From Riemerella anatipestifer ATCC 11845 = DSM 15868 (lineage in GTDB: Bacteria; Bacteroidota; Bacteroidia; Flavobacteriales; Weeksellaceae), in contig NC_017045.1 in the NCBI RefSeq assembly GCF_000252855.1, positions 620,001 to 684,000 of the forward strand: DNA of 64,000 nt, given 5' to 3'. A program made the position numbers and the translations under genes. Each line of letters opens with the position of its first letter. Positions within the stretch are counted from its first letter, which is position 1. The notes beneath the pieces were generated by a model. The model ran no database searches and had not been told where the DNA came from. It worked only from the letters and a program-made list of their open reading frames with translations. This document shows positions 16,084 through 24,913 of the stretch, piece by piece.

Positions 16084-17183
16084 TAATCAAAATTAAGTTT
16101 TATTTTATCCGACAGAACAACCGAAGTACAAGTTAATATCTTCCCTTGCGAAAGTTCTTTATCGGTAAGATATTCATTTTCGGTCATTTCTACTTCGCCT
16201 TCTTCTAGCATACATCTACACGCCCCACATCTACCCGACTTGCAAGAATATGGCAAACGATAACCTTTATCTAAAATCTGTTGCAATAGCTTCCCATTAT
16301 TATTTTCTAGCACCACTCCAGAGAAAGAATTTCCATCTATTTTCCATTCCACCTTAATATTTTCTACTTTAGGGAAAGTTTCTTCTTCAGGGAAGATAGT
16401 TCCTTCGTAAGTATCAAAAAATTCAAAATGAATATTCTTCTTACGAATACCATTTTCATAACTTCCTATTGCCACTTCCTTTATCATTTCCGCAGGACCA
16501 CAAATCAAAATTTCGTCCACAGCGTCCCAAATAGTAGATTCTTCATCATCTTCGTCCAAATGTAATATTTGATTGATGATAAGGTTCATTTTATGTCTAT
16601 CTATCCTACCCGAAAATAAAGCGTTGGCATCTTCTTGAGTATAGAAATAATAAACTTGCAATCTATCTCCGTAGAGTTGCTCTAAAGCCTCCAATTCCTC
16701 CTTAAGAATAACCTCCGACTTAGTTTTATTAGAATAGAAAAGGTAAAAACGAGTGCCTTTTTCTGTATGTAAAATATGCTTTAAATGCGAAATAATAGGC
16801 GTAATTCCTACACCTCCTGCATAGCCTAATATAGTACGCTTTTCACTCGGTTTATCTGCCAAAGTAAAGCGTCCTTTGGGAGCAGAAACCTCAATAATAT
16901 CCCCAACTGAGTAATGGTTAAATATCTTCTGCGTAAAAGATTGAGGACTATGGATTTTAAGCACTAGCTCTAGCTTACCCTCATAAGGAGCATTGATAAT
17001 ACTATAATCATTCATTTCTCCCTCATGCCTTAGCTTTACATACTGCCCAGATTTAAAACAGAAATGCTCTTTATCCTCATACTCTAACGCTAGAAGGAAG
17101 GCATTTTTGGTAATTTCTTCTTTTTTAATTATCTTTAGCCCTTTGAATTCGGGAGTTTTAGTCTTCGGATTTAATTCATTCAT
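16083..17183 (-). CDS. Ferredoxin-NAD(P)H reductase with C-terminal 2Fe-2S domain (PaaE-like)
   Basis: A 366-residue flavoprotein. Domain order is FAD-binding barrel (about 10-105, with NDYSIINAP), NAD(P) domain (GYAGGVGITPIISHLKHIL, about 122-140) and a plant-type ferredoxin domain with CKSGRCGACRCMLEEGEV (about 315-332) and a fourth Cys in LTCTSV. Such proteins pass electrons from NAD(P)H through FAD to a 2Fe-2S centre and on to an oxygenase or desaturase. A hydroxylase partner is not visible nearby. The start ATG at 17183 is chosen over a TTG at 17195 because TAAATTTG (17193-17200, minus strand) is the likely -7 box. Confidence 0.85.
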   Translation of the reverse strand: MNELNPKTKTPEFKGLKIIKKEEITKNAFLLALEYEDKEHFCFKSGQYVKLRHEGEMNDYSIINAPYEGKLELVLKIHSPQSFTQKIFNHYSVGDIIEVSAPKGRFTLADKPSEKRTILGYAGGVGITPIISHLKHILHTEKGTRFYLFYSNKTKSEVILKEELEALEQLYGDRLQVYYFYTQEDANALFSGRIDRHKMNLIINQILHLDEDDEESTIWDAVDEILICGPAEMIKEVAIGSYENGIRKKNIHFEFFDTYEGTIFPEEETFPKVENIKVEWKIDGNSFSGVVLENNNGKLLQQILDKGYRLPYSCKSGRCGACRCMLEEGEVEMTENEYLTDKELSQGKILTCTSVVLSDKIKLNFD

Positions 17184-17210
17184 AATAGTGGACAAATTTA
17201 TAAAAAAATT

Positions 17211-17750
17211 ATGAGAAAAATCTTAGTAACACTCGCACTTACGGCTCTAGTAATAAGCTGCAACGACAAAAAAACAGAAACTGTAACTACTCCATCTTCT
17301 AGCGATAGCACCAAGGTAGAACAAACTCTTAAGGAAGTATCTAAAGACAAACTTAGCCAACTACTAAAGGCTAAAGAAAACGACACTATCTATGTAACTA
17401 ATTTCTTTGCAACTTGGTGTGGACCGTGTATGATGGAAATCCCTCATTTCAAAGAAAAAATGAAGGAACTAGACGGTAAACCCGTTAAATTTACTTTTGT
17501 GAGTATAGATGATAAGAAAGATTGGGACACAGAGGTTAAAAAATTCGGAGAAGAACAACAACTTTCTAAACATATCCTTTTATTTGACGGACAACAATTT
17601 GATGATGCCTTTTTCAGTCAGAATTTTAAAGTTTGGCAAGGGCAAGGCATTCCGTTCACTCTAGTTAGAAAAGGTAACAAAACTGAAGAAATAGAAGGCA
17701 GTATGTCTAAGGAAGACCTAGACCAGCTCCTTGCTGGATTCTTAAAATAA
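17211..17750 (+). CDS. TlpA-like thioredoxin-fold lipoprotein
   Basis: A 179-residue protein with a lipoprotein signal (ALTALVISC, about residues 9-17) and a TlpA/ResA-type thioredoxin domain carrying FFATWCGPCMMEIPHF (active site WCGPC, about 69-73) and a cis-Pro region GIPFTLV. It is expected to be anchored in an envelope membrane and to reduce or exchange disulfides of exported proteins. The gene is only 27 bp from the divergent reductase and ends 4 bp before the FecCD permease, so it is probably cotranscribed with the transporter. Confidence 0.88.
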   Translation: MRKILVTLALTALVISCNDKKTETVTTPSSSDSTKVEQTLKEVSKDKLSQLLKAKENDTIYVTNFFATWCGPCMMEIPHFKEKMKELDGKPVKFTFVSIDDKKDWDTEVKKFGEEQQLSKHILLFDGQQFDDAFFSQNFKVWQGQGIPFTLVRKGNKTEEIEGSMSKEDLDQLLAGFLK

Positions 17751-17754
17751 ACTG

Positions 17755-18732
17755 ATGCTTAGAGGCAAATTCGGTATTTTAATGGTTAGTATTCTATTGG
17801 CGATAATCGTTTTGGTTATCGTCAATTTGAATGTAGGCTATCTAGATTTAAGCCTAAAAGATTTCTTCCAAAACACACCTCAATCGGATATTGCTTCGTT
17901 GAGAATCAATAGGACTTTAGCCGTTCTCCTCGCTGGTATGGCGATACCTACCTCTGGCTTTCTGCTGCAAGAATATTTCCAAAATCCGTTGGCAGGACCA
18001 TCAGTATTGGGCATTACTTCCATCGCCAGTTTGAGTGTGGCATTTTATATCTTTTTTTCGCATCAACTTCTCATTCCCGAATTTTTACAAAACGGATTTA
18101 TCAGCCTCGTGGCCATTATAGGCAGTTTGGGACTGATGTTCTTCCTTATACTCCTCTCTAATAGATTTCGAGACAATACCTTTCTTGTGATTTTTGGATT
18201 TTTAATCTCCGCTTTGGCAGGAGCCATCATTTCCATTCTGCAAGTGTACGCCGAAAATCAAAGCCTAAAAAACTACATTCTTTGGAGCTTTGGTGCAAAT
18301 AACCAACTTAGCTATAACCAGATTATAATCCTTGTTACCCTTATCGGTATTGGGTTATTTTTTAGCTTCAGAAGTATAAAACCGCTCATCGGTAGCTCTC
18401 TAGGAACTGCTTATGCCAAAAGTTTCGGCATCAATACCAATGCTCTTAAAGTATCAGTGATTTTAGCCTCATCTCTACTTTCTGCTAGTGTAACGGCTTT
18501 CCTTGGACCTATCCTCTTTATAGGTATCGTAGTGCCTCATTTTTGTAGAATGATTTTCAGTCCCGCCCTGCTTTGGCATCAGTGGGTGCTTAACCTCACG
18601 CTAGGCATTGCTATTATGGAGTTATTTTCTATCCTATCCGAAATCAGTAAATTGCCTTTAAATATCATCACTTCCTTATTCGGAATCCCAGTGATTTTAG
18701 TAATGATGATGAAGCAACGCTCTAAGTATTAA
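17755..18732 (+). CDS. FecCD-family ABC transporter permease
   Basis: A 325-residue membrane protein with about nine or ten helices. FecCD family signatures are present: RINRTLAVLLAGMAIPTSGF, FQNPLAGPSVLGITSIASL (about 78-96) and GPILFIGIVVPHFCRMI (about 248-264). This class imports ferric siderophores, heme or cobalamin. It is shorter at the N-terminus than typical (about 330-350 residues). The ATPase follows 3 bp later; no periplasmic binding protein gene is in the cluster. Confidence 0.88.
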   Translation: MLRGKFGILMVSILLAIIVLVIVNLNVGYLDLSLKDFFQNTPQSDIASLRINRTLAVLLAGMAIPTSGFLLQEYFQNPLAGPSVLGITSIASLSVAFYIFFSHQLLIPEFLQNGFISLVAIIGSLGLMFFLILLSNRFRDNTFLVIFGFLISALAGAIISILQVYAENQSLKNYILWSFGANNQLSYNQIIILVTLIGIGLFFSFRSIKPLIGSSLGTAYAKSFGINTNALKVSVILASSLLSASVTAFLGPILFIGIVVPHFCRMIFSPALLWHQWVLNLTLGIAIMELFSILSEISKLPLNIITSLFGIPVILVMMMKQRSKY

Positions 18733-18735
18733 ACT

Positions 18736-19638
18736 ATGTTTTTGGAACTCCGCAACCTCAACATTGGCTACCAGCAGCCACTCATCCAAGGCATCAACGC
18801 CCAAGCCCATCTAGGCGAAGTGGTTCTCATTATGGGAAATAATGGCATTGGTAAAACCACTTTAATAAAATCTATACTCAACCAGCTCAAGCCTTTAGCA
18901 GGGCAGATTTTCATCAATCATAGCTCTATTGCCACTTTAACTCCAAAGGAAATGGCACAGCTAGTTTCCATTGTTTTTTCTAAATACACCCTTCCCGAAA
19001 ATTATACTGTAACCGATTTGGTGGCTTTAGGCAAACTCATTCACTACCCATATTATTTTCAATTGACCTCGCAAGACCAAGCCGAAATACAAAACATCAT
19101 TACCCATCTTGGGCTGGAGCATTATAAAAATCAAAAACTTACCACCCTATCTGATGGCAACTTGCAGAAGGCTTTTATAGGCAGAGCTTTGGCTCAAAAC
19201 ACGCCTGTAATGGTACTAGACGAGCCCACCACCCATCTAGACGAATACAATAAAACGGCTATCCTGACGCTCTTACGAGAATTGGCTCAACAGCACCGTA
19301 AACTTGTTTTATTCTCATCCCACGATTGGCGATTAGCAAAGGATTTCTCTGACCAAATTTGGTTTCTAGAACACGGCAAACTAACGGCAGGTATGGCAGA
19401 AGATGTCTTGTTAAAGCTACCACTACACACTCCACTAGCCGAAACTTACGCAATGCCACTCATCAACGCCCCAGAAAGAGAAAAAGAACTGCTATTAAGT
19501 TTCATTAAAAAACACACCAAAGCCAACCTTTCTTGCTATGAGTTTACCTATACCTCTACCGAATGGCTCATCACTACCCCACTTGCCACGCACCGCTGCG
19601 GCTCCTTTGCAGAAATGTTACCACTATTTAAAGCCTAG
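18736..19638 (+). CDS. ABC transporter ATP-binding protein, FecE/BtuD type
   Basis: A 300-residue ATPase with Walker A GNNGIGKTTL (about 33-42), signature LSDGNLQKAFIGRALAQ (canonical LSGGQ changed to LSDGN), Walker B VMVLDEPTTHLD (about 159-170) and H-loop SSHDW. After residue 210 there is an extra C-terminal region of about 90 residues ending RCGSFAEMLPLF, with no recognised domain. It pairs with the FecCD permease. The gene is locally more GC-rich than its neighbours. Confidence 0.88.
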   Translation: MFLELRNLNIGYQQPLIQGINAQAHLGEVVLIMGNNGIGKTTLIKSILNQLKPLAGQIFINHSSIATLTPKEMAQLVSIVFSKYTLPENYTVTDLVALGKLIHYPYYFQLTSQDQAEIQNIITHLGLEHYKNQKLTTLSDGNLQKAFIGRALAQNTPVMVLDEPTTHLDEYNKTAILTLLRELAQQHRKLVLFSSHDWRLAKDFSDQIWFLEHGKLTAGMAEDVLLKLPLHTPLAETYAMPLINAPEREKELLLSFIKKHTKANLSCYEFTYTSTEWLITTPLATHRCGSFAEMLPLFKA

Positions 19639-19686
19639 ATTGAGGGCTTTAATCCTAAACTTCGCTAAAAATCAAAAGAATTTATA

Positions 19687-19854
19687 GGGTCTAATTTACG
19701 GTCTAAAGGGTCTAATTTAATATCCAAAACCTCTACTTTAATACCTAGAGGGTCTAATGTAAGACCTAAAGGGTCTAATTTAATACCTAAAACCTCTACT
19801 TTAATACCCATAGGCTCAAATGTAAGACCTAAAGGATTGATTTTAATATCTAGT
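19687..19854. repeat. Eight-copy 21-bp tandem repeat with 63-bp higher-order pattern
   Basis: Eight consecutive 21-bp units start at 19687, 19708, 19729, 19750, 19771, 19792, 19813 and 19834. Three variants recur in the same order: A (GGGTCTAATTTAATACCTAAA type), B (ACCTCTACTTTAATACC type) and C (GGGTCTAATGTAAGACC type), so A-B-C forms a 63-bp unit present about twice, flanked by a degenerate A unit at each end. Variant C carries the inverted repeat GGTCT...AGACC. The minus strand reads as heptads such as LDPLGIK and VEVLGIK for 48 codons from an internal ATG near 19810, but no upstream gene start is evident. It lies between the convergent ABC ATPase and carB genes. Confidence 0.85.
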
Positions 19855-19910
19855 AGAAATTGTCAAATAGCCCAAGGGATTTATTCTAAAATCTAATTGA
19901 ATTAAACTAA

Positions 19911-19937
19911 AAAAGCGAGGAAATTCTCCTCGCTTTT
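19911..19937 (-). terminator. Terminator of carB (bidirectional)
   Basis: AAAAGCGAGGA pairs with TCCTCGCTTTT around a short AT loop, with A and T runs on both sides. It ends the carB transcript and can also stop transcription arriving from the plus-strand ABC genes. Confidence 0.85.
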
Positions 19938-19944
19938 GGTTCAT

Positions 19945-22900
19945 TTACATTGCCTGCATCTTGAAACTCATAGACTCAATCACCTTTAGGATAGCTTCCA
20001 CCGTATCCATAGAAGTGAGGCAAGGCACCCCATTTTCTACCGACATACGGCGAATTTGGAACCCATCTCGCTCCGTTTTCTTACCTATGGTAGTGGTATT
20101 AACCACATATTGCACTTTTCCTTTTTGGATAAGGTCTATCAAATTCACTTCCTCCTCGCCTATCTTATAACCTATTTTGGCTGGTATGCCTTTAGCTTCA
20201 AAGTATTTCGCCGTTCCTTCCGTTGCCCAGATTCTAAAGCCTACCTCGTGGAACCTCCTCGCAAAAACAGCCGCTTCTTCTTTGTGCTTATCTGCTACCG
20301 TAAAGAGTATCGCTCCGTGGGTTGGTACTTTTCTACCTGCGGCTATCATTCCCTTATAAAGGGCTTTTTCTAAGGTAACATCTTTCCCCATCACTTCACC
20401 TGTGGATTTCATCTCTGGTCCCAAAGAAATATCCACTTTAGTCAGTTTAGAGAACGAGAATACCGGTACTTTCACAAAAACGCCGTCCTTATTCGGCACG
20501 AGCCCATTAGTATAACCTTGCGAGGCTAAAGATTTGCCCAATATCGCCTTAGTGGCAAGGTTCGCCATAGGCACATCGGTAATTTTAGAAAGGAAAGGCA
20601 CCGTTCTGGAGGAGCGAGGATTGACCTCAATCACAAACACCTCTCCGCTTTGGTCTATCACATACTGAATGTTCATCAATCCCACGACATTAAGCCCCTT
20701 CGCTAATCGTATGGTATAATCTTCTAAATCGTGGATTTGTTTTTCCGTAAGATTTTGTGGCGGATACACCGCAATAGAGTCGCCAGAGTGTACCCCTGCC
20801 CTTTCAATATGCTCCATAATCCCTGGAATTACCACCGTTTCGCCATCAGAAATGGCATCTACCTCTACCTCTTTGCCCGTTACATAGCGGTCTATCAGTA
20901 CAGGGTGTTCTGGGCTGGCATCTACGGCGTGTTCCATATAATGGGTAAGCTCTTGCTCGGTATAGACAATCTCCATCGCCCTACCGCCCAATACATAGCT
21001 CGGACGCACCAAAACAGGATAACCAATTTCATTCGCTATGGCAATCGCCTCCTCTTTTGAAGTGGAAGTTTTACCCAAAGGCTGAGGAATACCCAATTCT
21101 TGAAGGGCTTTTTCAAACTTATCTCGGTTTTCTGCACGGTCTAAATCTTCCAAAGAGGTTCCTAAAATTTTAACCCCGTGAGCCGATAGTTTGTCCGCTA
21201 AGTTAATTGCGGTTTGCCCACCGAACTGAACCACCACTCCTTTAGGCTTTTCAAGTTCTATAATGTTCATCACATCTTCCTCTGTGAGGGGTTCAAAGTA
21301 GAGTTTATCCGAAATAGAGAAATCGGTGGATACGGTTTCGGGATTGTTGTTGATGATAATGGCTTCGTAGCCCATCTCTTTAATCGCCCAAACGGAATGC
21401 ACGGTGGCATAGTCAAACTCCACCCCTTGCCCAATACGGATAGGTCCTGAACCTAAGACCACAATACTCTCTTTTTCCGTTACTACGCTTTCATTTTCCT
21501 CCTCGTAAGTACCATAGAAGTAAGGCGTTTCGCTCTCAAACTCTGCCGCACAAGTATCTACCATTTTATAGACTGGCATAATGGCGTTTTCTTTTCGGAA
21601 ATTGAAAACTTCCCTCTGAGTAACGCCCCAAAGGTGTGCAATGTTTAAATCCGAGAAGCCTAACTTTTTAGCCTCTTTAAGCGTTTCGGCATTGAATTTA
21701 TTTTCGGCAATGACTTTCTCAAAGTCCACCAATTTTTTAAGTTTCCAAATGAAGAATTTATCAATCTTGCTCCATTCCACAATTTGCTCCCAATCGTAGC
21801 CTCTTCTCAATGCATCACCAATGATGAACAATCGCTCGTCATCGCAAACTCTGATGCGTCTTTCTATTTCTTCTGGCGTAAGCTGTGCCGCTTGTTTGGT
21901 TTTTAATCCTAAGTGTCTGATGCCTGTCTCCAACGAGCGAATAGCCTTCTGTAAAGACTCCTCGAAGTTTCGCCCAATCGCCATTACTTCGCCAGTGGCT
22001 TTCATTTGAGTGGAAAGGCGGCGGTCTGCCGTTTCAAATTTATCAAATGGAAATCTTGGGATTTTGGTAACCACATAGTCTAATGCCGGTTCAAAACACG
22101 CATAAGTTTTGCCCGTAACGGGGTTCATAATTTCGTCTAAGGTAAGCCCCACCGCTATTTTAGCCGCTATCTTGGCAATTGGATAGCCCGTTGCCTTACT
22201 CGCCAACGCCGAAGAACGAGACACCCTCGGATTAACCTCAATGATATAATAATTGAACGAATGTGGGTCTAAAGCCAACTGGACATTACAGCCGCCCTCA
22301 ATCCCCAAAGCTCTAATAATCTTCAGCGAGGCGTTTCTCAACAGTTGATACTCTCTATCTGAAAGCGTCTGAGAAGGAGCTACCACAATAGAGTCGCCTG
22401 TATGTACGCCCACAGGGTCTATGTTTTCCATATTACATACTACAATGGCGTTATCGTTGGCATCACGCATCACTTCATACTCTATCTCTTTAAATCCTGC
22501 AATGGATTTCTCAATCAAACATTGGGTTACGGGGCTGTATTTAAGCCCATTCGCTACAATTTCTTTAAGCTCTGTTTCATCGGAAGCGATACCGCCCCCC
22601 GTTCCACCCATCGTAAAAGCAGGGCGAACAATCACCGGATAGCCAATCGTATTAGCAAAGTTAAGGGCTTGTTCTACCGTATTCACAATATCCGATTCTG
22701 GGACTGGCTCTCCGAGTTCTCGCATCAGTTCACGGAATAAGTCTCGGTCTTCGGCTTGGTTAATCGCTGAAAGTTTAGTTCCTAAAACTTCTACTTTGCA
22801 TTCTTCTAATATCCCTGATTTTTCTAATTCTACCGCCATATTAAGCCCTGTTTGTCCGCCTAATGTAGGCAACAAAGCATCTGGTCTTTCTTTGCGAATA

Positions 22901-23127
22901 ATCTGGCTGACAAACTCCAAAGAAATAGGCTCTATATAAACTTTATCGGCTATTTCTACATCGGTCATTATGGTGGCAGGATTGGAGTTGATGAGTATCA
23001 CGCGGTAGCCTTCCTCCTTTAGGGAAAGACACGCCTGTGTCCCCGAATAATCAAACTCGGCAGCTTGTCCGATGATAATTGGCCCTGAACCTATTACCAA
23101 AATCGTTTTTAGGTCTGTTCTTTTCAC
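19945..23127 (-). CDS. carB: Carbamoyl-phosphate synthase large subunit
   Basis: A 1060-residue protein with the duplicated ATP-grasp architecture: N-terminal half ([20 protein letters not shown] near residue 13; [20 protein letters not shown]), oligomerisation region, C-terminal half ([35 protein letters not shown]) and an MGS-like allosteric domain at the end ([16 protein letters not shown]). It makes carbamoyl phosphate for pyrimidine and arginine synthesis. The start is GTG (23125-23127); an in-frame TAA lies close upstream and no ATG intervenes. carA is not adjacent: 1.8 kb of small secreted-protein genes separates them. Confidence 0.96.
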   Translation of the reverse strand: MKRTDLKTILVIGSGPIIIGQAAEFDYSGTQACLSLKEEGYRVILINSNPATIMTDVEIADKVYIEPISLEFVSQIIRKERPDALLPTLGGQTGLNMAVELEKSGILEECKVEVLGTKLSAINQAEDRDLFRELMRELGEPVPESDIVNTVEQALNFANTIGYPVIVRPAFTMGGTGGGIASDETELKEIVANGLKYSPVTQCLIEKSIAGFKEIEYEVMRDANDNAIVVCNMENIDPVGVHTGDSIVVAPSQTLSDREYQLLRNASLKIIRALGIEGGCNVQLALDPHSFNYYIIEVNPRVSRSSALASKATGYPIAKIAAKIAVGLTLDEIMNPVTGKTYACFEPALDYVVTKIPRFPFDKFETADRRLSTQMKATGEVMAIGRNFEESLQKAIRSLETGIRHLGLKTKQAAQLTPEEIERRIRVCDDERLFIIGDALRRGYDWEQIVEWSKIDKFFIWKLKKLVDFEKVIAENKFNAETLKEAKKLGFSDLNIAHLWGVTQREVFNFRKENAIMPVYKMVDTCAAEFESETPYFYGTYEEENESVVTEKESIVVLGSGPIRIGQGVEFDYATVHSVWAIKEMGYEAIIINNNPETVSTDFSISDKLYFEPLTEEDVMNIIELEKPKGVVVQFGGQTAINLADKLSAHGVKILGTSLEDLDRAENRDKFEKALQELGIPQPLGKTSTSKEEAIAIANEIGYPVLVRPSYVLGGRAMEIVYTEQELTHYMEHAVDASPEHPVLIDRYVTGKEVEVDAISDGETVVIPGIMEHIERAGVHSGDSIAVYPPQNLTEKQIHDLEDYTIRLAKGLNVVGLMNIQYVIDQSGEVFVIEVNPRSSRTVPFLSKITDVPMANLATKAILGKSLASQGYTNGLVPNKDGVFVKVPVFSFSKLTKVDISLGPEMKSTGEVMGKDVTLEKALYKGMIAAGRKVPTHGAILFTVADKHKEEAAVFARRFHEVGFRIWATEGTAKYFEAKGIPAKIGYKIGEEEVNLIDLIQKGKVQYVVNTTTIGKKTERDGFQIRRMSVENGVPCLTSMDTVEAILKVIESMSFKMQAM

Positions 23128-23180
23128 TTTTACAATGTATTTATAGATTTAATTTTCAACTTTCACTCATTTCCTACTTT

Positions 23181-23223
23181 AAAAAAAATACGAAGCCCGA
23201 AGACTCCGTATCTTTCAAATATA
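23181..23223 (-). promoter_or_regulatory. carB leader: -7 box followed at once by a terminator-like hairpin
   Basis: On the minus strand TATATTTG (23216-23223) is followed after 5 nt by TACGGAG...CTTCGTA (23189-23210, 7 bp with one wobble, 8-nt loop) and eight T residues (23181-23188). The hairpin sits about 55 nt before the carB GTG. It could end the upstream lipoprotein transcript, act as an attenuator or cap the 5' end. A 31-codon ORF (23174-23269, minus) runs straight through hairpin and T run. No good -33 element was found for this box; an alternative -7 box TATCTTTT lies further upstream. Confidence 0.5.
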
Positions 23224-23365
23224 CCGTTTTTATTTTTTGTCCTAAAAGATAATGTACCATTCCTTTCATTGCCCACAAAAATATGAAATTAATACGAATA
23301 TTTAAAAACCATAGCCAAAAGAAAAGTATTGGCAAAGGAGAACCTTAGAGAGGCCAGTTTTGTTT

Positions 23366-23842
23366 TCATTGTACTTCTATTTTGGTTAAGGTTATGTGTT
23401 CATATGTAATATCAGCCGGAGAAAAAATTTTTTCACAAACCTCTTTTAATTGTCCCGAAAATTTTACAGATAAATTTCCACCTGTTTTTTTTAAATCCAA
23501 TACTTCCCGGGGAAGTAAACTTTCATTACAAACAATCATGTGATGCACACAATTGCTACAGTTTCGCTCCGTATAGGTAATCCAAAATTTGTTATTATAA
23601 TAGTTATCATCAGGCGTAGTCTGTACGCTATACCTTATCGTTGCTATTAAATTCGCAGATTCTGGAATGGTTTTTAACACTTTGGATTCGCAACCACAAT
23701 CGGGGGTTTGGGGTTCTTCTTCTCTGCTTTTGCAATGGTTTAACGATAAAAAAAGAAGAGAAAAGAAGAAAAATTGCAATGTTTTTCTAATATTGGAGCT
23801 AATAAAAACAATAGAATTAGAAGTCGTACCTATTTTTTTCAT
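23366..23842 (-). CDS. Hypothetical exported protein, Cys-rich
   Basis: A 158-residue protein of unknown function. An N-terminal hydrophobic stretch (LQFFFFSLLFLSLNHC, about residues 22-37) looks like an export or lipoprotein signal, although the residue before the Cys is His, which is unusual for a lipobox. The mature part has paired cysteines (DCGCES; ERNCSNCVHH; VCNES; VCEKI) and a beta-rich pattern. It starts 3 bp after the end of a frameshifted small lipoprotein gene, so both probably belonged to one operon of related secreted proteins. No known domain is recognised. Confidence 0.6.
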   Translation of the reverse strand: MKKIGTTSNSIVFISSNIRKTLQFFFFSLLFLSLNHCKSREEEPQTPDCGCESKVLKTIPESANLIATIRYSVQTTPDDNYYNNKFWITYTERNCSNCVHHMIVCNESLLPREVLDLKKTGGNLSVKFSGQLKEVCEKIFSPADITYEHITLTKIEVQ

Positions 23843-23845
23843 AAT

Positions 23846-24145
23846 TATAGCTTTATGATGTTAATAATTTTAACTTTTTTAGGATTGCCCCCACAAGAGT
23901 TTTCAGTCTCGCCCATGTAAGTAAAGGTAACCCTGACATTCAAATCTTGTTGTAAATACTTATCTTCTAAATTTACAGGTTTAATGAAGTTTACCTTCTC
24001 TTTTTCAACATAAATTAAACCTCCAAAAATAGCTCAACTTTACCATCATAAACATATTGCTTTTCATTTTCCGGAGCACTTCTTTCACACGAGTAGTGAA
24101 TAAGTAAAATTGAAAGTAAAAACAAATTTTTCTTGAATTTTTCAT
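23846..24145 (-). pseudogene. Frameshifted small lipoprotein gene
   Basis: Joining three frames gives a coherent secreted protein of about 100 residues. ATG 24143-24145 begins MKN; shifting after the A5 run gives FKKNLFLLSILLIHYSC, a lipoprotein signal, then ERSAPENEKQYVYDG and KVELFLE; a second shift at a T5 run gives GGLIYVEKEKVNFIKPVNL, DLNVRVTFTYMGETENSCGG and a TAA at 23846-23848. Both breaks are single-base changes in homopolymers, so either the gene is decayed or the assembly has indel errors. It is directly upstream of the Cys-rich exported protein gene. Confidence 0.65.
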
Positions 24146-24226
24146 ATTTATTTCAAATTATGGTTTACAGTCTCCTTATTAGAGCTTCGGGTAAAGTCGT
24201 CCCATAGCATTTTTTATTTTATCTGA

Positions 24227-24325
24227 TTATTTCTTAAAATTTTCACGACACTCTATCATAACTGCGAACATCAAACCATTTTTCTTATTTTGGTGATAAA
24301 AATTCAATAAATTATTTTCTTTGCT
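24227..24325 (-). pseudogene. Possible C-terminal gene remnant
   Basis: A minus-strand frame without a start codon reads SKENNLLNFYHQNKKNGLM, then FAVMIECRENFKK and a TAA at 24227-24229. The sequence is protein-like but upstream it runs into a T-rich stretch and a stop. It may be the 3' end of a lost secreted-protein gene. The rest of 24146-24468 shows nothing else. Confidence 0.3.
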
Positions 24326-24468
24326 AATGTAAGAAAAAAAAGAAAAGAAAAATTAAGTCGCCTAATTTATACTAATTCTAAATAAAACTATTATTTAATT
24401 CAAGATAGGGTATTATTCTCCCCTTAATACAACTGCAAAAAGTTCATAAATACTTTAACCTAAAATCA

Positions 24469-24897
24469 TTAACAATCGTGATTTTCGTAATTCAAGTTTT
24501 CTAACTTTTGTTCATAAACTTCCTTTTCTTTAGGCTGAAGTTTCTCTTGAACCAACTCCACTTTTAATTGCTTTTTGGTATCTGGGCTTATCCACAAACC
24601 ACTAAAACCTTTTTTTGTTTTTTGTAACATCAGTACCCCAGTGAGCCCTTCCTCCACCAAAACAAACTGATTTCTATCATTGTTGTTTATATCCAGTTGT
24701 ATCCATCTATCACTACCATAGCTGTACATTCCCATATAATAAAGGTCTCCTGTACATCCGTTATCTTCTGATTGCAGATACATAGTTATTGGAGTTTTAC
24801 GGTCCATCATTCCCTTATACAAATAGAAATTCTTTTTTTGCCCAAAAACTTGAAAAGAAGTTCCTAAAAGGAATACTAATGCTATTATTATTCTCAT
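24469..24897 (-). CDS. Hypothetical secreted protein
   Basis: A 142-residue protein with a signal peptide (RIIIALVFLLGTSFQVFGQ, cleavage near residue 20) and a small beta-rich mature part (YKGMMDRKTPITMYLQ, GDLYYMGMYSYGSDRWIQLD, GFSGLWISPDTKKQLKVEL). Nothing known is recognised; the pattern of a short ligand or inhibitor-like beta-barrel is only an impression. It begins 16 bp after carA and may be cotranscribed with pyrB-carA. Confidence 0.65.
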   Translation of the reverse strand: MRIIIALVFLLGTSFQVFGQKKNFYLYKGMMDRKTPITMYLQSEDNGCTGDLYYMGMYSYGSDRWIQLDINNNDRNQFVLVEEGLTGVLMLQKTKKGFSGLWISPDTKKQLKVELVQEKLQPKEKEVYEQKLENLNYENHDC

Positions 24898-24913
24898 TTT
24901 TGTTTATTTATAA

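Noticed and set aside
17184-17210. Cobalamin or other riboswitch before the FecCD operon
   Set aside because: Only 27 bp separate the divergent genes, too short for a riboswitch in front of the TlpA-like gene.
19681-19894. CRISPR array at the 21-bp repeats
   Set aside because: Units are contiguous without unique spacers, and no cas genes are nearby.
20056-22740. Multiple plus-strand open frames opposite carB
   Set aside because: Shadow frames of a long conserved gene; none shows a domain or start context.
24146-24468. Second complete secreted-protein gene between carA and the frameshifted lipoprotein
   Set aside because: Only a C-terminal stretch is protein-like; upstream is T-rich with stops in all frames.
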